The notes: generated by a model from the letters alone, not told the origin. Shown: positions 33,864 to 50,124, counted from the stretch's first letter. The stretch: 64,000 nt of DNA from Anaeromyces robustus (GCA_002104895.1 MCFG01000030.1:162501-226500), one strand, 5' to 3'. Program-made: numbers and translations.

Positions 33864-36280
33864 GAATTATGATTTAAATTATTAATAGGATGATTTAAAT
33901 TATTAGGATTAAGATTATTATTTACATTAGGATGATTAGAAATAAATGATGACATTGAGAAAGAATTACCCGGATTTTGATAAAATGATAAATGTTGTTG
34001 CTGTTGTTGTTGTTGTTGTTGAATTAAAGGACTTGGAGGATGATATACTTGACCATTAAGATTAATACTTATATTAGGTTTTGTTAAAGATAAAGGTTGA
34101 GGAAAAGATGATGAACGTTGACGAATTTGTTTATTTTGTATGTTTTGCAAATTTTGTAAATTTTGTCCAGTAATAATGGTGGAAATGTCACCTAAAATAT
34201 CACTATTCATATTACACCAGGATCTTCTTTTTAATGCGACAGCTTCAGCATTTTGTTTGGCCCTTAAAAGTTGATTAGATTTACTTGGCATACCAGAATT
34301 TTTTGAAGGTAATGATTCTAATACAGGACTATTTAATTTAACTTTAGAAGTATTAGGCATAGTTTTAATTTCTTGTTCATTAAAACTAACTAATTTTTGG
34401 GGAGTACTCATATGTTTTATTTTTTCAGTGATTGTACTTGGATCATGTGTTTCTTTCTTTTGATTTTGGAAAGAATAATATTTCTGTAATTTATCAATAG
34501 GAACTTGTTGGCCTTGAATATTAACAACTAATTGACTAGTATCAACTTGAGGTGAAGAACCACTAGAAGATACTGGAGTTGGGGGAATAAAGAAAGAATT
34601 ATTAGATTCACCAGAGTTTGGAACATAAAATGAACCATTAAGATCTATACTACTTATATTTGACATAAATGAAGAAACATCAGAAGGTGGTGGAGGTGGT
34701 ACTACTTCTAACGATTGAGGAAGGTTCCAATTAAAAGTATTATTTGGATCTATAAAAGCAGATGATATTGAATATCTTTTACGTTGATTAATATCAATTT
34801 GAGATCTAGTTTGATTAAAAGAAACTCCTTGAACTTCTTCTTTCTCTTCATTATATTCTATTTCTTCATCATTTTTACAAATATCACTACTGTTTTTATT
34901 ATCTTCTTCTTCGTCTTCTTTCTTTTCCTCTTTTCCTTTTTCTTTTTCTTTACTTTTATGACTTTTTAATTTTGAAAATATACCCATTTTAGAATTTTTA
35001 TTCTTTTTATCATTTTCTGATTTAGATTTTTTTGATTTTAATTTCTTTTTTGAATTTTCTTCACTATCATCTTCCTTCTCTTTTCCTTTACCTTTACTTT
35101 TGTTTTTACCTTTACCTTTACTTTTACTTTTACTTTTACCCTTTTTTTCTTCTATTTCTTTTGTTTTTTTATTATTTTCCTTTATTGTTGACTCTTCCAT
35201 TTCCTTTATAAGTTCTTCTTCATATATTCTCTCTTCTTCTTCTTCTTTTTTCAACATTTCTAAAAATTTCTCATTCATTGGATAGGTAAGTTCTTCATCA
35301 ACATTTTCATCATCATCCTCTTCATCACTATTTTCATTAGATTCTAATACATGACTAAAATCATTGTTATCAATATCTTCATCTGTACTTGATTCTGATT
35401 CTGTTGTAGATTCTGAAACTGATTCATTAGAAACCTTTGTATCATCTTCTTCACTTTCATCATTACTTTCATTTATCATTTTGGATTCTTTACCATTCTT
35501 TAAGGATTCATCTTCATCATTATCAATTTCATCTACAATAAATGAAGGTGGTACAAGTTGAATAGCAGTAAGTATTCCTTCATCTCTTCGAAAACTTCCT
35601 CTCTTTGATAAAGGAATAGCTTTATTTAAACCTTTTTTATCTTTCAATATAGTAATAACAGGTGCATTTTTTAAATTATTCTTACTTAATTTTTTAATTA
35701 ATTCTTTATTACTATTTGATAAAATAATAGGTTGACCTAAAAAGGCAACATTATTTTTATTACCTTTTATATTTTCTTTATTACTATCTTTACTTTCTTT
35801 ACTAGTTTTACTATTTTTACTTTGTTTTGAAGATTTAGATGGTGTTGAGAGAGTAGAAGAAGCTATTGTAGACATAGAAGCAGGACTTTCGACAAGAGTA
35901 GTTCCAATCTTATTGGAAGAACTTTTAAGTTGAAGAGAAGAAGGTGAAGTATGCATCATTTCATGACTGGCTATTTTTTTTAACTTTGTTAAATCATCAT
36001 ATGATAAAGCATGAGTATATTTTAGTTGTGGCTGTTGTTGTTGATATTGTTGTTTATAAAACATAGCTGATGTCATATTTGGTGGTATATAAGGTTGTTG
36101 ATATAGCATTGCTGGAGGAATATTTTTTACTGGCATAGAAGGAAGAGTAGTGACATTAACAGCAATTTTTGATAAATGGCTAGTATCCGATTTTTCGTTA
36201 GTAAATGTATTATCTGAATTACTATCAGTACCTATATCTAGGACAGGAAGATTATTTTCATTAAATGTTAATGCTGACAT
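32204..36280 (-). CDS. Large, mostly disordered protein, 1358 residues
   Basis: Single uninterrupted frame, ATG at 36280 to TAA at 32204; no intron is needed. Starts MSALTFNENNLPVLDIGTD. No folded domain is recognisable. In order: Ser/Lys-rich region (~135-210); acidic Asp/Glu/Ser stretches (~250-360); a Lys/Gly/Glu block (~375-470) with KGKGKNKSKGKGK; a short proline run (~528); a Gln run (~755); an Asn tract of ~25 (~808-835); a charged helix RQRVERWAEESK (~915-930); a Ser/Asp run (~987-1035); an acidic Glu/Asp run (~1080-1098); and a His/Arg/Ser/Lys block (~1100-1190) with many H-R-H-S-H-S steps. It ends in a Pro/Tyr/Asn tail (..NKYSRPYM). There is no signal peptide or membrane segment. 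The composition suggests a nuclear or scaffold/condensate-forming protein, which is inference. Opposite-strand frames at 32.6-33.4 and 34.8-35.6 kb are shadows. Confidence 0.85.
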
Positions 36281-38844
36281 CTATAAGTAAATTATAAATA
36301 TAAGTCATTAAAATTAAAATTCATATGTAATTATTAATATAAGGATATTATATATAATATTATATTTTAAAAAGAATAATTTTTAATAATTTAAATGAAA
36401 AATAATAAATTAAAATAAAATAAAATTTAATAAAATAAATAAATAAAAATAATTTTTAATAGTAATAATAAGAATTATATACATTATATATTTTAATAAT
36501 TAATTATTAAAATAAAAATATTACCTTTAGAGAATTTATTAATAAAAAAAATAATTTTGGATAATTTAATTAATGATATTTAAAATAATAATATATAATA
36601 GTTTATTATAATATATGTATGCTAATATAAAAATATTTAAAAATAATTCAGTTTTTTTCTTTTTTAATTATAAAAAAAAAAAAAAGAATAATTTTGTATA
36701 TGTCGATAATAATAATGAATTTATAATGTTATCAATAATTAATATATATTATAGTCGAATTTTCCTTGATTTTAATTATTAATTATTATATGTTAATAAT
36801 ATGAAAACTAATAATAATAAAATCCCTTGATAAATTTTCACTTTATATAATTATGAATAATGAATATATTATAAAAATAATTTAAATATATAATAAATTT
36901 TATTTAAAATAATATTTTTCTTTCTTGATTAATAATTATAAATTGTTTTATATATATACAAGAAAATAAAAAAAAATAAAAAATGATTAATAATATATTA
37001 TATCATTCAATTCAATATAATATATATTAATATATTTATTTTTAAATATTTTGTTCTGTCTTAGAAGTTTTTTGATTTTTGTTTTTTTGTTTTTTTGTTT
37101 TTTTATATTTGATTTCATAAAACTATAAATAATATAAAAAAAATTAACTGTGAATTAATCTTTATTCTTTTATTTTCATTACTTTTATTATTTCAAAATT
37201 AATAAATAAATTGTTATTGATTATTATGTTTTTCCTTCGTTTTTACCGAATAATATATTTTTCTCAATATATATTTTAATTTACTTAGTAAAAGGAATAA
37301 AGAATTTTTATATAAAAATTGATAAGTTTTTGTTCTGTTTTTGATGTTCTGAAAATAAAACCATTTAAATTATAATCTATACATATTTTATATATATATA
37401 AATTTAGATGTAAAAATAGATATTTCTAATTGCTTAAAAGCTTTTATATAATATTTTTAATTAAAAAAAATATTGTTATGATATATATGGAATTCAAACA
37501 TTTTTAATATTATATAGCCTATTATTATTAAAAATTTATAAAATATCAATATATATTTTTTTATTAAAATAAAAAAATAAAAATAATTGAAATTTATAGA
37601 ATTTAAATATTAATTAATACTAAAAAGGAATACTATTTAATAAATAAATTCTATCATTCTTTTAATAGAATAAAAATAAAATTACTTTATTAAAATAATT
37701 AATATTAAAAAATAAATATATAAATATTAAAATAATTAATATTTAGAAATAAATATTAAAAAAAAAAACAACTAATTGTTTTTTAAACAAAAAAAAAATA
37801 AAAACCGTTATTTATTTTTATTATATTTTATTTTATTTAAAATACTTAATTAAATAAAATTAAAATAATAAAAATAATTAAAAAAAAAAAATAAAATTTA
37901 AAAAAAAAAAAAAAAATAAAAAATAAAAAATTAAAGGAAGTGAACTTTTTATCTTTTTATTTATTTAATATAAAAAAATTTTTTTTTAAATAAAAACTGT
38001 AATTAATATAAAAAATAAATAAATAAACAAATATTAATAAATTAAATAAATAAAAATATAATATATTAATTAATATATATATATAATTATTTTATTATTT
38101 TATTATTTAATTATATAAGAATTTAAATAAATAAACAAAAAGCTTTCTTTATAAAAAAAATTTTTTATAAAGAAAAAAAAAAAAAATAAAATCTTTTAAA
38201 ATTAATAATAATTAATATAATTAATATTAATCTAATTAATATATAAAAATAATTGTTTTTGATTATATATAAAAAAATCTTTATAGTATTATTATTAATT
38301 ATTATAGATTTTTTCTATTTATTTCTCTTATCTAAACTATCTTAATCAATAATTTTAATATTATTAATTGTTATTGATTAATCATAGGCATATTAAAGTG
38401 TGACCAAATATTAGGCAGTATTTAAATAATAATAATAAAATGGAAGAAAAAAAAATATTATTATATCGATATTCATCATTAATACTTATAATAATAATAA
38501 TAATTAATTAATTATTTAATTAATTATATAAGAAGAATAATAAATAATAAAAAAAAAGTTTCCCTTTAAAAGTACCCATAATGACTAATAATAATTGATA
38601 TATGAGTTCATCAAATCAAAAATAGTATCTCCTCTCTGTATATATAAAATATTAAATATAATATTAAATGAAACTGAATTTCTATTCATTCTTTTCTTTG
38701 TGATAAAAAAAAATCTGGTTGGAAGAAAGAAAGATTATATACAATAATAATTAAAAATAATTTTATTCTAATAAATTATAATAATAAATTGTTTTGAATC
38801 GACCAACATTAAATAATTAAATAAATAAATGTTTAAATAAACAA

Positions 38845-39197
<353 letters not shown>

Positions 39198-39783
39198 GAC
39201 AATTCTTTTTAATCTTTTTAATATTACATTTAATTATATATATAAAAATTACTTGTACTTATTTTATTATTTTATATTACATTTTATTAATTTATATATT
39301 ATATTATAATATAATATATTATGTAATATATCGCTAATATAATAAAATAATATTATTAATATAATAGAATGGATTGTATATTTCAAATAAATTTTCCTTA
39401 TTTTAATTAAATATATAATTTACATTAAATTTAATATATATAAAATATATTCATAATATAATTAAGTATTTATTATATTATACTAAAATAAATGAATGGC
39501 AAAAAAACATGAAAAAAAAAAAAAAAATCCAATTAACAAATTTAGAAATAAAAATTTTTTTTTCATAATTAATTAAAATAATATATAATTAATATAAATA
39601 AATAATTAAATAAATATTTAAATAAAATTATTCATGTCAATATTTAAATACTTTAATTGTTAACTAAAAAAAAAGTAAAAAAAAAAAAAAAGAAAAAGAA
39701 AAAAAGAATATTTATTTATTATTTATTATTTCTTTATTATATTTATAATTTATTATTTACTTTACTTGTTATTTATATACTAT

Positions 39784-39823
<40 letters not shown>

Positions 39824-42800
39824 TTACTAAATATTCATTTACTTCTCTTTCATCAAAATGATTCATAAATTGTAATATAAAGAAATGCCAATAATTTTTT
39901 TCAACTTAATTTTTATTAATTTTACCATTCTTTTTTTTATATATATCAATATAATCTAATATATGATATAATATATTATTAATATAAATATAAAATAATA
40001 TATGCCAATAATATAATATATAACATATCTTTTTAATTCATTTGGTGAAATAAAAAATTTGAAAAAAAATTAAATAATTCATTTTATTTAATAATTAATG
40101 TTATATATTAATAATATATATACAATATACATTATTATATTATTCATATTAAAATATTTTAATTGCATAATATATTATAAGTATATATTATTCAATTTTA
40201 AAAAAAATTTTTTCATAAATGCACAGCAACATAATAAAGCTTTTAATATTAAATAATAAATACTCATTATATTTATTATTTAATATTATATAATATTATA
40301 TATTCTATTATATTACAATATATTTCATAATACAATTTTTATTAAATAATACAGAAATATTCATTCAATATAATTTCACATGATTATTAATAATTAAAAT
40401 ATGTATATACTACATTAAAATATGAAGACCATTATAATATGTAAAAAGTAATGAAAATCAGTAAAATTATCAAATATTTAATATGAATAATTGAATATTA
40501 TGAATGATATTACATATTAACATTTATTTATATATGTTTATTATTCTTGGTTAAATTAATAATCTGACACTTTTTTGTATTAATATAATAGTTCTAAATA
40601 CGCTATTATATTATATAATATTAATACATATTCGATTTATCATTATTTATTAACTTTATTTTTATTATTTATAATTAATTTCTTGGTTTTATATATATAA
40701 CTTTATAATCGAATAATTAAAAAAATATTATTTACTTTAAATTTAGAAGAAATTCTAAGATAAATATTTATATTATGAAATATAAACTTTCCATTATTTT
40801 ATTTAAATATTTCTTTGGTACTTAATTATAACATTTTTTATTATTGTATAAAATAATATATCTTTTATTTATCTTTAAAATTTTTTTTTTTTTGATTTTA
40901 TTAATACATTTATTTAAATAAATAAATAATATATAAATAATATATATATTTAAATAAATCTTTTTTTTTTAATTTTTAATCTTGTCATTTTTATATTTAA
41001 AAAATTTTTAAAATTTTTTAAATTTTAAACTTTAATTAATTATTAAATTTAATTATCTGAAATCAAGGTTTTTTAATTAAAATTTTAATCAAATAATATA
41101 TTATATTATTTATTGTAATATATTGTTATTTTAATTTAATTAAAAAACTTTAATTTTAATTTATTCTTTTTAAAAATATATTAAATGAATGTGATTAAAT
41201 TAAATATTAAATAAATAAATCTTGTTTTTTTTATATATAATAAAAAAAAAATAAAAAAAAACTTTTATGTTTAAAGCTATAAATCTTACATGAATAACAA
41301 TTAAAATAAAATTGCAATATAAGAATGACAATAAAACTCACAAAACATCTAATAAATATAATAGAAAATGAAAAAATCACTTACTTAATAAAAATACAAC
41401 AGTAAAATATTTCAAATTTAAGTTTAAAAAAAAAATAATAATTTTTTGAAAATATAATAATACTCAAAAATTATATTATATCATATATAAATCAATATAT
41501 ACTACATAAATACATATATAATAAATAAATTTTAAAAAAAATAAATATATATATATATATTTAAAGTGTAATAATAAAATAATAAATATTATATAAAAAA
41601 AATTTTTTAATTAATATATTTAAGTAATCCTGCCTCTTTTTTTTTACTTGTTTTATATTTATTATTTTTTAAAAAAAAATATTTTATCTTCCTATGTAGT
41701 TATTTTATCTATTTATTTTATTTAAATTATTATATCTTCTTATTTATTTATTTATTATATTTAAATTATTTATATTATATTTATTTTTTTCTATTATTAA
41801 TATATATATTATTCTTTCACAAAAGAAGATATATATACTCTAACTTTGTAAAAATAAAAACTAGTCAATATAATTCTTAGAAGTGTAATTAGCATAATTA
41901 GTATCTATTCAATTTTTAAATATATATATATATATATATAAATTACAATAAAGAAAATCTTTTAATATTAATTTTAATGATGATTATAGCTTATTAAAAA
42001 TAAACAATTTATAATAAAAAAATAGATTAAAAACTGTTTATTTGTTTTGTTAAATGTTAATTTTATTTTTATGTTATTTATTTTATTTTATTTTATTTTA
42101 TTTTATTTTATTTTATTTTATTTTATTTTATTTTATTTATTAATTCATGATATTACTTTAATTTAATTAAAACAATTATATTTTAGTTTTTTTTTTTTTT
42201 TATTTGTTTTTTTTTTTTTTTATAATTAATAATGAAAAAATAAATAAACAAATAAATAATTTGGTAAATAATATATTTTTATATTAAATTTTTAATTCTT
42301 ATAAAAAAGTTTATCTTTTAAAATTTTAACTAATTAATAATAAATTTTAATTGGTTATAAAACTGTAACACTCTAATTATTAATTTTTACTAATCATAAA
42401 AATTTATGATTATTATATAAAAATGTTCTAAATAATAATAAATAATTATAAAATATTTCTAAATCATACAATACTAAAACTAATATATTATTATGTTTAT
42501 ACAATTTATATAATTTATACACTTTATAACTTCAATATATAATTCATACTTCAATTACATAAATCATAATTAATTATAAACTTTTTATTTTTAAATTTAT
42601 TTGTATGATGTTTTAATATTTTAGTATTATATAAAAGTTTTACTATTATTTAAATATTTATATAATGGTTAAATAAGATTTATTATATATATTATATTCA
42701 TTATATTTTATATTATTTCATATATTATGCTAATTATATTATTTTTTCAAGTTTTATCTTTATATTTTTTTTAATATATACTGTTAAGTAATTGATAATA

Positions 42801-44283
42801 TAAATAATTATATATTATATTAATATTTATTTTTTTATGTTGCTTATTATTTTTATCATTAAACATTTAAACATTTTGTATATAATTATTATATATTTAT
42901 TTTCTACAATAAAATTTAATAATATTAGAATTTAAAAGGATTGAAAGACTTTATATAACAAAAATATATACTTTCACTATATAATAGTACTAATATTAGA
43001 ATTTAAAAAATAAATTATATATATAATATTTATTTTTTTTAATTTTGACAGGTATCATTAATTTATCTTTTTAATATTCTATATAATATTATCAATTTTT
43101 CTTTTTTCTAAAAGTTATATTATATAAAACTTTTGTTTTTTTATATATTAGGTTGTATATAATTTTGTATCATCGAAAACCCCTCAATAATTGTAATATA
43201 TTTATTTGTTATTTTTTTTTTCTTCAAATAATTCCTTTTTTTTTTTTCTTAAACTCCTTTTTTTTTTTAATTATAAATAAATTGATAATAAAAAAATATC
43301 CAGGTTTTTATATAAAAATTTATTATAGAATTTCTAATGATTAGATTAATAATTTAATAGTGAAATTTAATCTATTTTTAATTAAAAATTAATTATAAAT
43401 AATATATATATATAAAAATAAACAAACAAATAAATAAATAATAAAATAAATAAATAATAAAATAAAATAAATAAAAAATAAATAAATAATATAATAAATA
43501 AATAATAAAATAAATAAAATGAATACAATATTATAAAACTCAAGTACAAAAATTTTAATGTTTTAAAATTATATAAAAGAAAAAGTTACATCTTTTGTTA
43601 GTTTCACCATTAATTATGAATTATTATCATTTTTACTAAGTATAGAGTTTAATGGATATATAATATATAATATGTAATTATTGTAATAATATAACATAAT
43701 CATTTAATCATTAATTATTAAGATGGTATTTAATAATTTAATGAATTGTTGATTCATTGAATATTCTCTAATATTTGTATTTGTTTTAAAGAATACCATA
43801 TTAAGAATAATATTTTCTTAAATGATTTAATTTATATAATAATAATATAGTAGTAATTGATATAATCAATAACTAATTATATACTATTTAGATATATCAA
43901 TTTTATTTTTATTTCTTTTTTTTTTTTTTTTCTATTTTTAAAGTTTATAGTTAAAACTTTTAAAAAATGAATATTATTAAAAATAAAAATATTAATTACT
44001 ATAAAATTTTATATATGAGAAAATAATAAAAATAAATACTAAAAAATAAGATTATTTAAGAAAATCTTTAGGATGAATTATTTAATTAATATAATATATT
44101 CGGTAATACATTTATAATATATTTCTAGTATATTCATTCAATTTATTATTTTCATATTTAAATTTAAAGTTTTATTTGTCCTAATATTTTTTAAAAAAAA
44201 AATAATTTGAAAAAATTAATTAAAAATAATTATTGATTAACAAATTACATCGTACAATTTTTATTACATTGTATTGGTTAACC

Positions 44284-44430
<147 letters not shown>

Positions 44431-45546
44431 ATAAATTGTTAAATAGATAAATAAATAGAAAAAAAAAAAAGTAATGGCAATTTTCTCTTCTGTAACATAT
44501 CATCATTTTTTTTAATATATATTAAGTGAAAAAAAAAGTAAAAATAATTTTGTTTTCTTTTTTATTAATCTAATTATTTTTATAATAATCTCAAATGAAA
44601 AAAAAACTATTGATATAGTATATATTATAATATATTTATAATAGTTAATATTTCTTCATTAAACACTTTTTTAGTATTAACATATATTGAATAATTATAT
44701 AGATACATATCACTAACAAAAAATAATTATTTTTTTGTAATAAAGTAATTATTCGTTGAGTTTTAAATTTGCATATATTAATAAAAATAATTAATTAATT
44801 AATTAAAAAGGCTTTTTTTTTCTTGAATAATAAACAACATATAAATTTAATTATAATTTTAATTGTTAATATAAGCATTAAAAAAATTATTTTTTATTTA
44901 TTCACTTATTTTATTTGTTTTAAATATAAATGTATAATTCATTCATATATTATTGTGTTTTCATTTTTTTTTTATATATTTTATATTTTCCCAATAATTG
45001 TTATAAATTATTAACTTGAAATATTTGTCCTTTTTTTTTAATATTTATATTAAAAGAAATATTAAAAAATAATTAAAAAAAAAAACAAAAAATAATATAT
45101 TTAACAAGCAAATTGTTGTTGTTAATTATGTATAAAATAGGCAATAAAAATTTAATGATATTTCTTAATAAGAAAATAAAAACAGAATAAATGAATTAAA
45201 AAATTTCAAACTGCTAAAACAAAAAACAACTATCTAATAATGAAAATAACAATTGTTTTTGATTATTGAAAAAACTTTAACAATTTGCTTTGCTTTTTTA
45301 TTCATAATATAGCTAAGAGTAATGACAATATAACAATTAAATATAAATTTAATTGAAATAAATTTTTTTATATTGTGTTATCAATTAAATTATTAAAATT
45401 ATTCAAATATTAATATTAATTTATGTAGTATTAATAAAAAACTAAATAATAATAAATATTACAAAATAATAAATATTATAAAATATTATATAAAATTAAT
45501 ATTAAAAAGAAAAAATATATAATTAGAATATTCAATTATATTATTA

Positions 45547-45630
45547 TTATTAATGTGGTATCAATTATATTATTAATGTGGTATCAATTATATTATTAAT
45601 GTGGTATCAATTATATTATTAATGTGGTAT
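45547..45630. repeat. 23-bp minisatellite, four copies
   Basis: The unit TTAATGTGGTATCAATTATA plus TTA recurs at 45551, 45574, 45597 and 45620 (TAATGTGG positions). The first three copies are complete and identical; the fourth is cut after GGTAT. Confidence 0.9.
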
Positions 45631-46014
45631 TATATTATAAAAAATTTTTAATGGTATTTTTTTAAAAAAGAAATAAAAAAAATTTTATTGTATGGATGAT
45701 CCATTTAATGAAACTTGTATATTATTTAAATTTTAATTTTTAATTTATTTATTCCATTTATCCATTGTATCGTGTGAATATCACATGACATCTATACAAA
45801 AAATATTCATTGCTCAATAGTATTTGAAATAAAATGAAATTTATTATTTTTATTGATTTATTTAATTATTATTTATTATATATTTAGTTTTTTTTACTTG
45901 CTCATGGCAAAATATTTATTTCCTTTTTATACATATATTATTATTTTAATATTAAATTTTAAATTTAATATGGCTAAATAATAATTTCCTTTATTATCAT
46001 TAAAATTTAAATAT

Positions 46015-46061
46015 AGATATTCTTTTATTAATTTATAATTTAAATTAATAAAAGAATATCT
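46015..46061. repeat. Perfect hairpin, 21-bp arms, 5-base loop
   Basis: AGATATTCTTTTATTAATTT plus A (46015-46035) pairs without mismatch with TAAATTAATAAAAGAATATC plus T (46041-46061) around TAATT. It is isolated, with no flanking gene within about 1.9 kb. The structure suits a small hairpin RNA or a miniature element relic; function unknown. Confidence 0.85.
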
Positions 46062-46608
46062 TTTTTAATTTTTTTTATAAACTATTCAATATAATTAAAT
46101 ATAATATTTAAAAATATTTATTAATTATGTTTTATAATGTAATAAAACTTATAAATTCTTTATTTCTTTTGTACTATAATATTAATTAAAATATTATATA
46201 TAAAATTCTTTATTTAAATTTTTATATTCATATATTTTTTTATTCTTTATAGAATAATATTATAAAAAATTAATATATTTAAATACTTAAATATTAAGAA
46301 AATTATATCATTTATCAATTTTATTTATTATTTTAATTATTTCAGCCATTGGTAAATTTTATAATATATTTGTTTATTTTATAATTATAATTTAAAGAAT
46401 TACTTTTTTTCATAAAGTTAATATAAAATAACAAATTTAAATTTTAAGATTTGTCATAATATTATATTTAAACAATAATATTAATATATATAATAAAATA
46501 TAAAATATTAAAAAAAAAATAAAATTGAAAAAAAAGATAAATTAATAATAAGCTAAAAGTATTGGCTGTCAATAAAATATTTCTTTTAATATGATTAAAA
46601 AGAACATT

Positions 46609-46641
<33 letters not shown>

Positions 46642-46777
46642 AAAAATAATAAATATATATTATACTATAATGTAATATATTAAATAATTTTAAAATTAAC
46701 TTTTTTTTTTCTGTATTTTTTATATCTATTTTATTTATCTTTTATTACTTTTTTTTTTTATGGCTAGGCATAAAGTG

Positions 46778-46815
<38 letters not shown>

Positions 46816-47424
46816 TACCATTTAATAGTTATTTTAAAATTACTATAAAATTTTTATTATTTTAATTAGTAAATGAAAAGTGTTTAAAGTTTATACTAAT
46901 ATAATTAATAATAGTGTAATGTTCTTATAGAGTTTTTCTTTTTATATATATATATAAAGAAGAAAAAAAAGAATTATTTTTTTCAATCGAATTTTAAATG
47001 TAAGAATATTAAAAATACAAGAAAAATGAACTTCTTTTATTTAATTTTATCTTATTTTTAATTTTTTTACTATTTTAAAATATTTTCCTTTTAATTCTTA
47101 ATTAAAAAATAATATAGATCTATAAAAACTTGGTATATAATATAAATTGTAATTATTTTATTTTAAAAGTATAATTAAAAAAAAAAAAAAGGAATTATTT
47201 TAAATGATTAAAAATATTTATATAGTAATATAAATATTGAAATAACTTTTATTATTTAACGATATAAATAATATAATAATAGAAAGTAAAAAAATTCTTA
47301 TGAATATTAATTGAAAAATATTAATATTATTATATAATTTATTAATATCAAAGATATCAATAAATATCTTAAAAATAGAATTATATATTATATATATAAT
47401 AATATTTTATTCTTATATTTATTA

Positions 47425-47455
<31 letters not shown>

Positions 47456-47956
47456 TTTTAATTTATTTTATTATAATTTTTTTTAATTTATATTTAAATT
47501 ATGTGCAATTATTTTTCTTCATATAAAAAATATTTTAATATTTCAAAGAAAAAAAAATTCTTTTTTTTTTACATTTTCAATAAATATATTATTATTAACA
47601 TATTAATTATTTATTATTATTATTGTTATTGTTATTAATTGTTATTTTTTTTTATTTCATTTATTTGGAATAAAAAGTTTCTAAATTCTATTCTATTCTT
47701 TTTTTTTTTTTCTTTCTTTTGAATAATATTTATTATTGATAATTCTTTTTGTTATTATTATTATTTCGTTCTTAAATAAATACTTAATCTATTTAATTGG
47801 GCTTTATGAATTTTCATTTATTAAAAAAAAAAAAAAATTCATTTATTTTTTCCTTTTACTTAATTATCTTTATCATTATTATTATTTATTTTTTAATTTT
47901 TATTATTATTTTTAGTACTATTATTTAAATTATTATAAATTAAGATATAATATATT

Positions 47957-50124
47957 TTACATAAAATCTTCTTCATATTCATCAACATCAACATCACCAT
48001 CACCAAATTTATTGGATTTCATTTCTTCTTCTTTAATAGCACCAACATAATTTTTCATATCATACATTCTTTGATAATCTTCCTTCTTTTTAATTTCAGC
48101 TTCACGCTATATATATATATATATATAATTATGATAATCATTTATATATACAAAACAATATTTATATTGGTATTATATAACATTAAGTATTTAATTATTA
48201 TTGTCATTATTATTATTATTATTTTGTTAATATATTCATTTTATTTTAATATTAATATTTATAATAATTAAATTATAATATATATATATTTTTTTTGTTA
48301 ATTTATTTGTCAATATTTAAATATAAATTTTATTTAGATATTTATTATTTTATTATTAATACTTTACCTTTCTCTTTTCTTCAGCATACTTTTGTTGTCT
48401 TAATTGTCTTTCATGAGCAACCTTTTCAGCGTTTAAATCTGGATTACGTTCAACTTTAGTTTTATTTAAACGATTAATAATTTCATTAACTCTTTTTTCA
48501 ACCTTGATCTTCTTAACCTTAAATTATTATATATTATTTTCATATGTATGTATATTCATATATATAATAAAATATATATGATGTAATATAATAACATATT
48601 ATTTTAAATTTAAAAGATTAATGTTTATATTATAATTAAATATATCTATGAATAAATACACAATTATTATTATTTTTATTATATTTACCATTCTTGGGTT
48701 AAAGAAGGAAACTTGACCAACATCCATACCTGGAGTCTTTTATTTTAGATAATATATATGTTGATATAAAAAAAATATTCATATTTAAAAAATGAATAAT
48801 AAATAATAAATAATATTATATATATATAATTATTAAAAATGTATATAATTATTATAAAAAAAGTATATTTATATAATAATAATTAAATTTATTAATATTA
48901 AAACTTTTTTTACTTTTTTTTTATATTATATTATATAAAAATTCTTTTTTTTTCTTTTTAATATTAATTTTACCTTTTTTAAGTTACTCCAAGGAGTATA
49001 AATGATAGTGACATGATCTTTTTTATTACCTTCAATACTGTTAGCCTTAGTAAGTTGAGCTAAATCGTTTAAAAGATCCGGGTTAATGTTATCCCAAGTT
49101 TCACCTTTCTTTAATCTTAAGTAAACGTGAGCAGAACTAAATTTATCAGCGTGGAACCTTTTATATGTGTAGTTTGTTTTATAAAATGTAATATTTTATA
49201 ATTGTTTATAATTTGATATAATTTGAACATATATTATGTATATAAACATATATAATAATATCATTAGAATAAGATATTATAAATAATAAAATATAAGATA
49301 TAAAAAATATGTATATACAAAAATAAATTATAAATAATAATAAATATATATATATATATAATATAATAAAAAATATTATTAATTTAATTAGTATATATAA
49401 AAATAATAGTTACCAGACATCTTCTTCCCAACCATACTTAATTAATTCTTCATCTTTTTAATGATTAAATATTATGAAAATAAAAAGAGGTTTAATTATT
49501 TAGATAAATTAAAAAATGAAATAATATAATTAAGAAAAATGGTAAAGTAATTATGAGAAAAAAAATGAAACATTATTAGTTAAGTTGTAACTCTTTCATT
49601 TTTTGAATTTATTTATTAAATTATTGAATTTAGTATTTTAATTGTTAAATAATGGATTCGTTTTATTAAATAAAATATTTTTTCTCTTGTTGTTCCTTTT
49701 TACTAAATTAAATAATTTTTTTTTTGTCTTACTGTTCTTTTTACTAAATCATATACGAATAAATTTTTATTGATAAAATATATTATTTATAATGTATTTA
49801 CTTTCATATTTGTCTCTTCCCATATAAACAATACTGTCTGGTTGAGCTATTAATAATTTATATATATATATAATTTTTTTATAGATTATATTTATAATAT
49901 ATATGCGTATAAATAATATAAATATTATAATATAATATTAATAAAAATATATATATGAAATCAAACATATATTATATTATTTTTTATTTTTAAAATTATA
50001 TATAAATAAAGCAATGAAATTAGTAATTTTACACATATTTATAATATATAGTTAATTATAACTTAAAAAAACAAAGTATATATATTATTTTAATATTACC
50101 TGAACTAACAAAGTAAAAAACCAT
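47957..50124 (-). CDS. CCDC25: CCDC25/Jlp2 family protein (NFACT RNA-binding domain)
   Basis: Seven exons on the minus strand: 50124-50100, 49846-49802, 49453-49414, 49157-48974, 48736-48689, 48517-48368, 48106-47957. All junctions are GT-AG and in phase; the product is 213 residues, close to the ~208 of human CCDC25 and yeast Jlp2. It begins [20 protein letters not shown]. The NFACT-R (DUF814) core follows: [20 protein letters not shown], then [13 protein letters not shown], and [22 protein letters not shown]. The [11 protein letters not shown] motif (exon 5) matches the family's DVGQIGFH region. The C-terminal ~85 residues are a charged coiled coil ([22 protein letters not shown]..) and the protein ends in an acidic EEDFM, as in animal homologues. 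The family is conserved across eukaryotes; a nucleic-acid-binding role is inferred from the domain. The gene looks intact. It shares strand with the scaffoldin-like gene 1.5 kb upstream. Confidence 0.93.
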
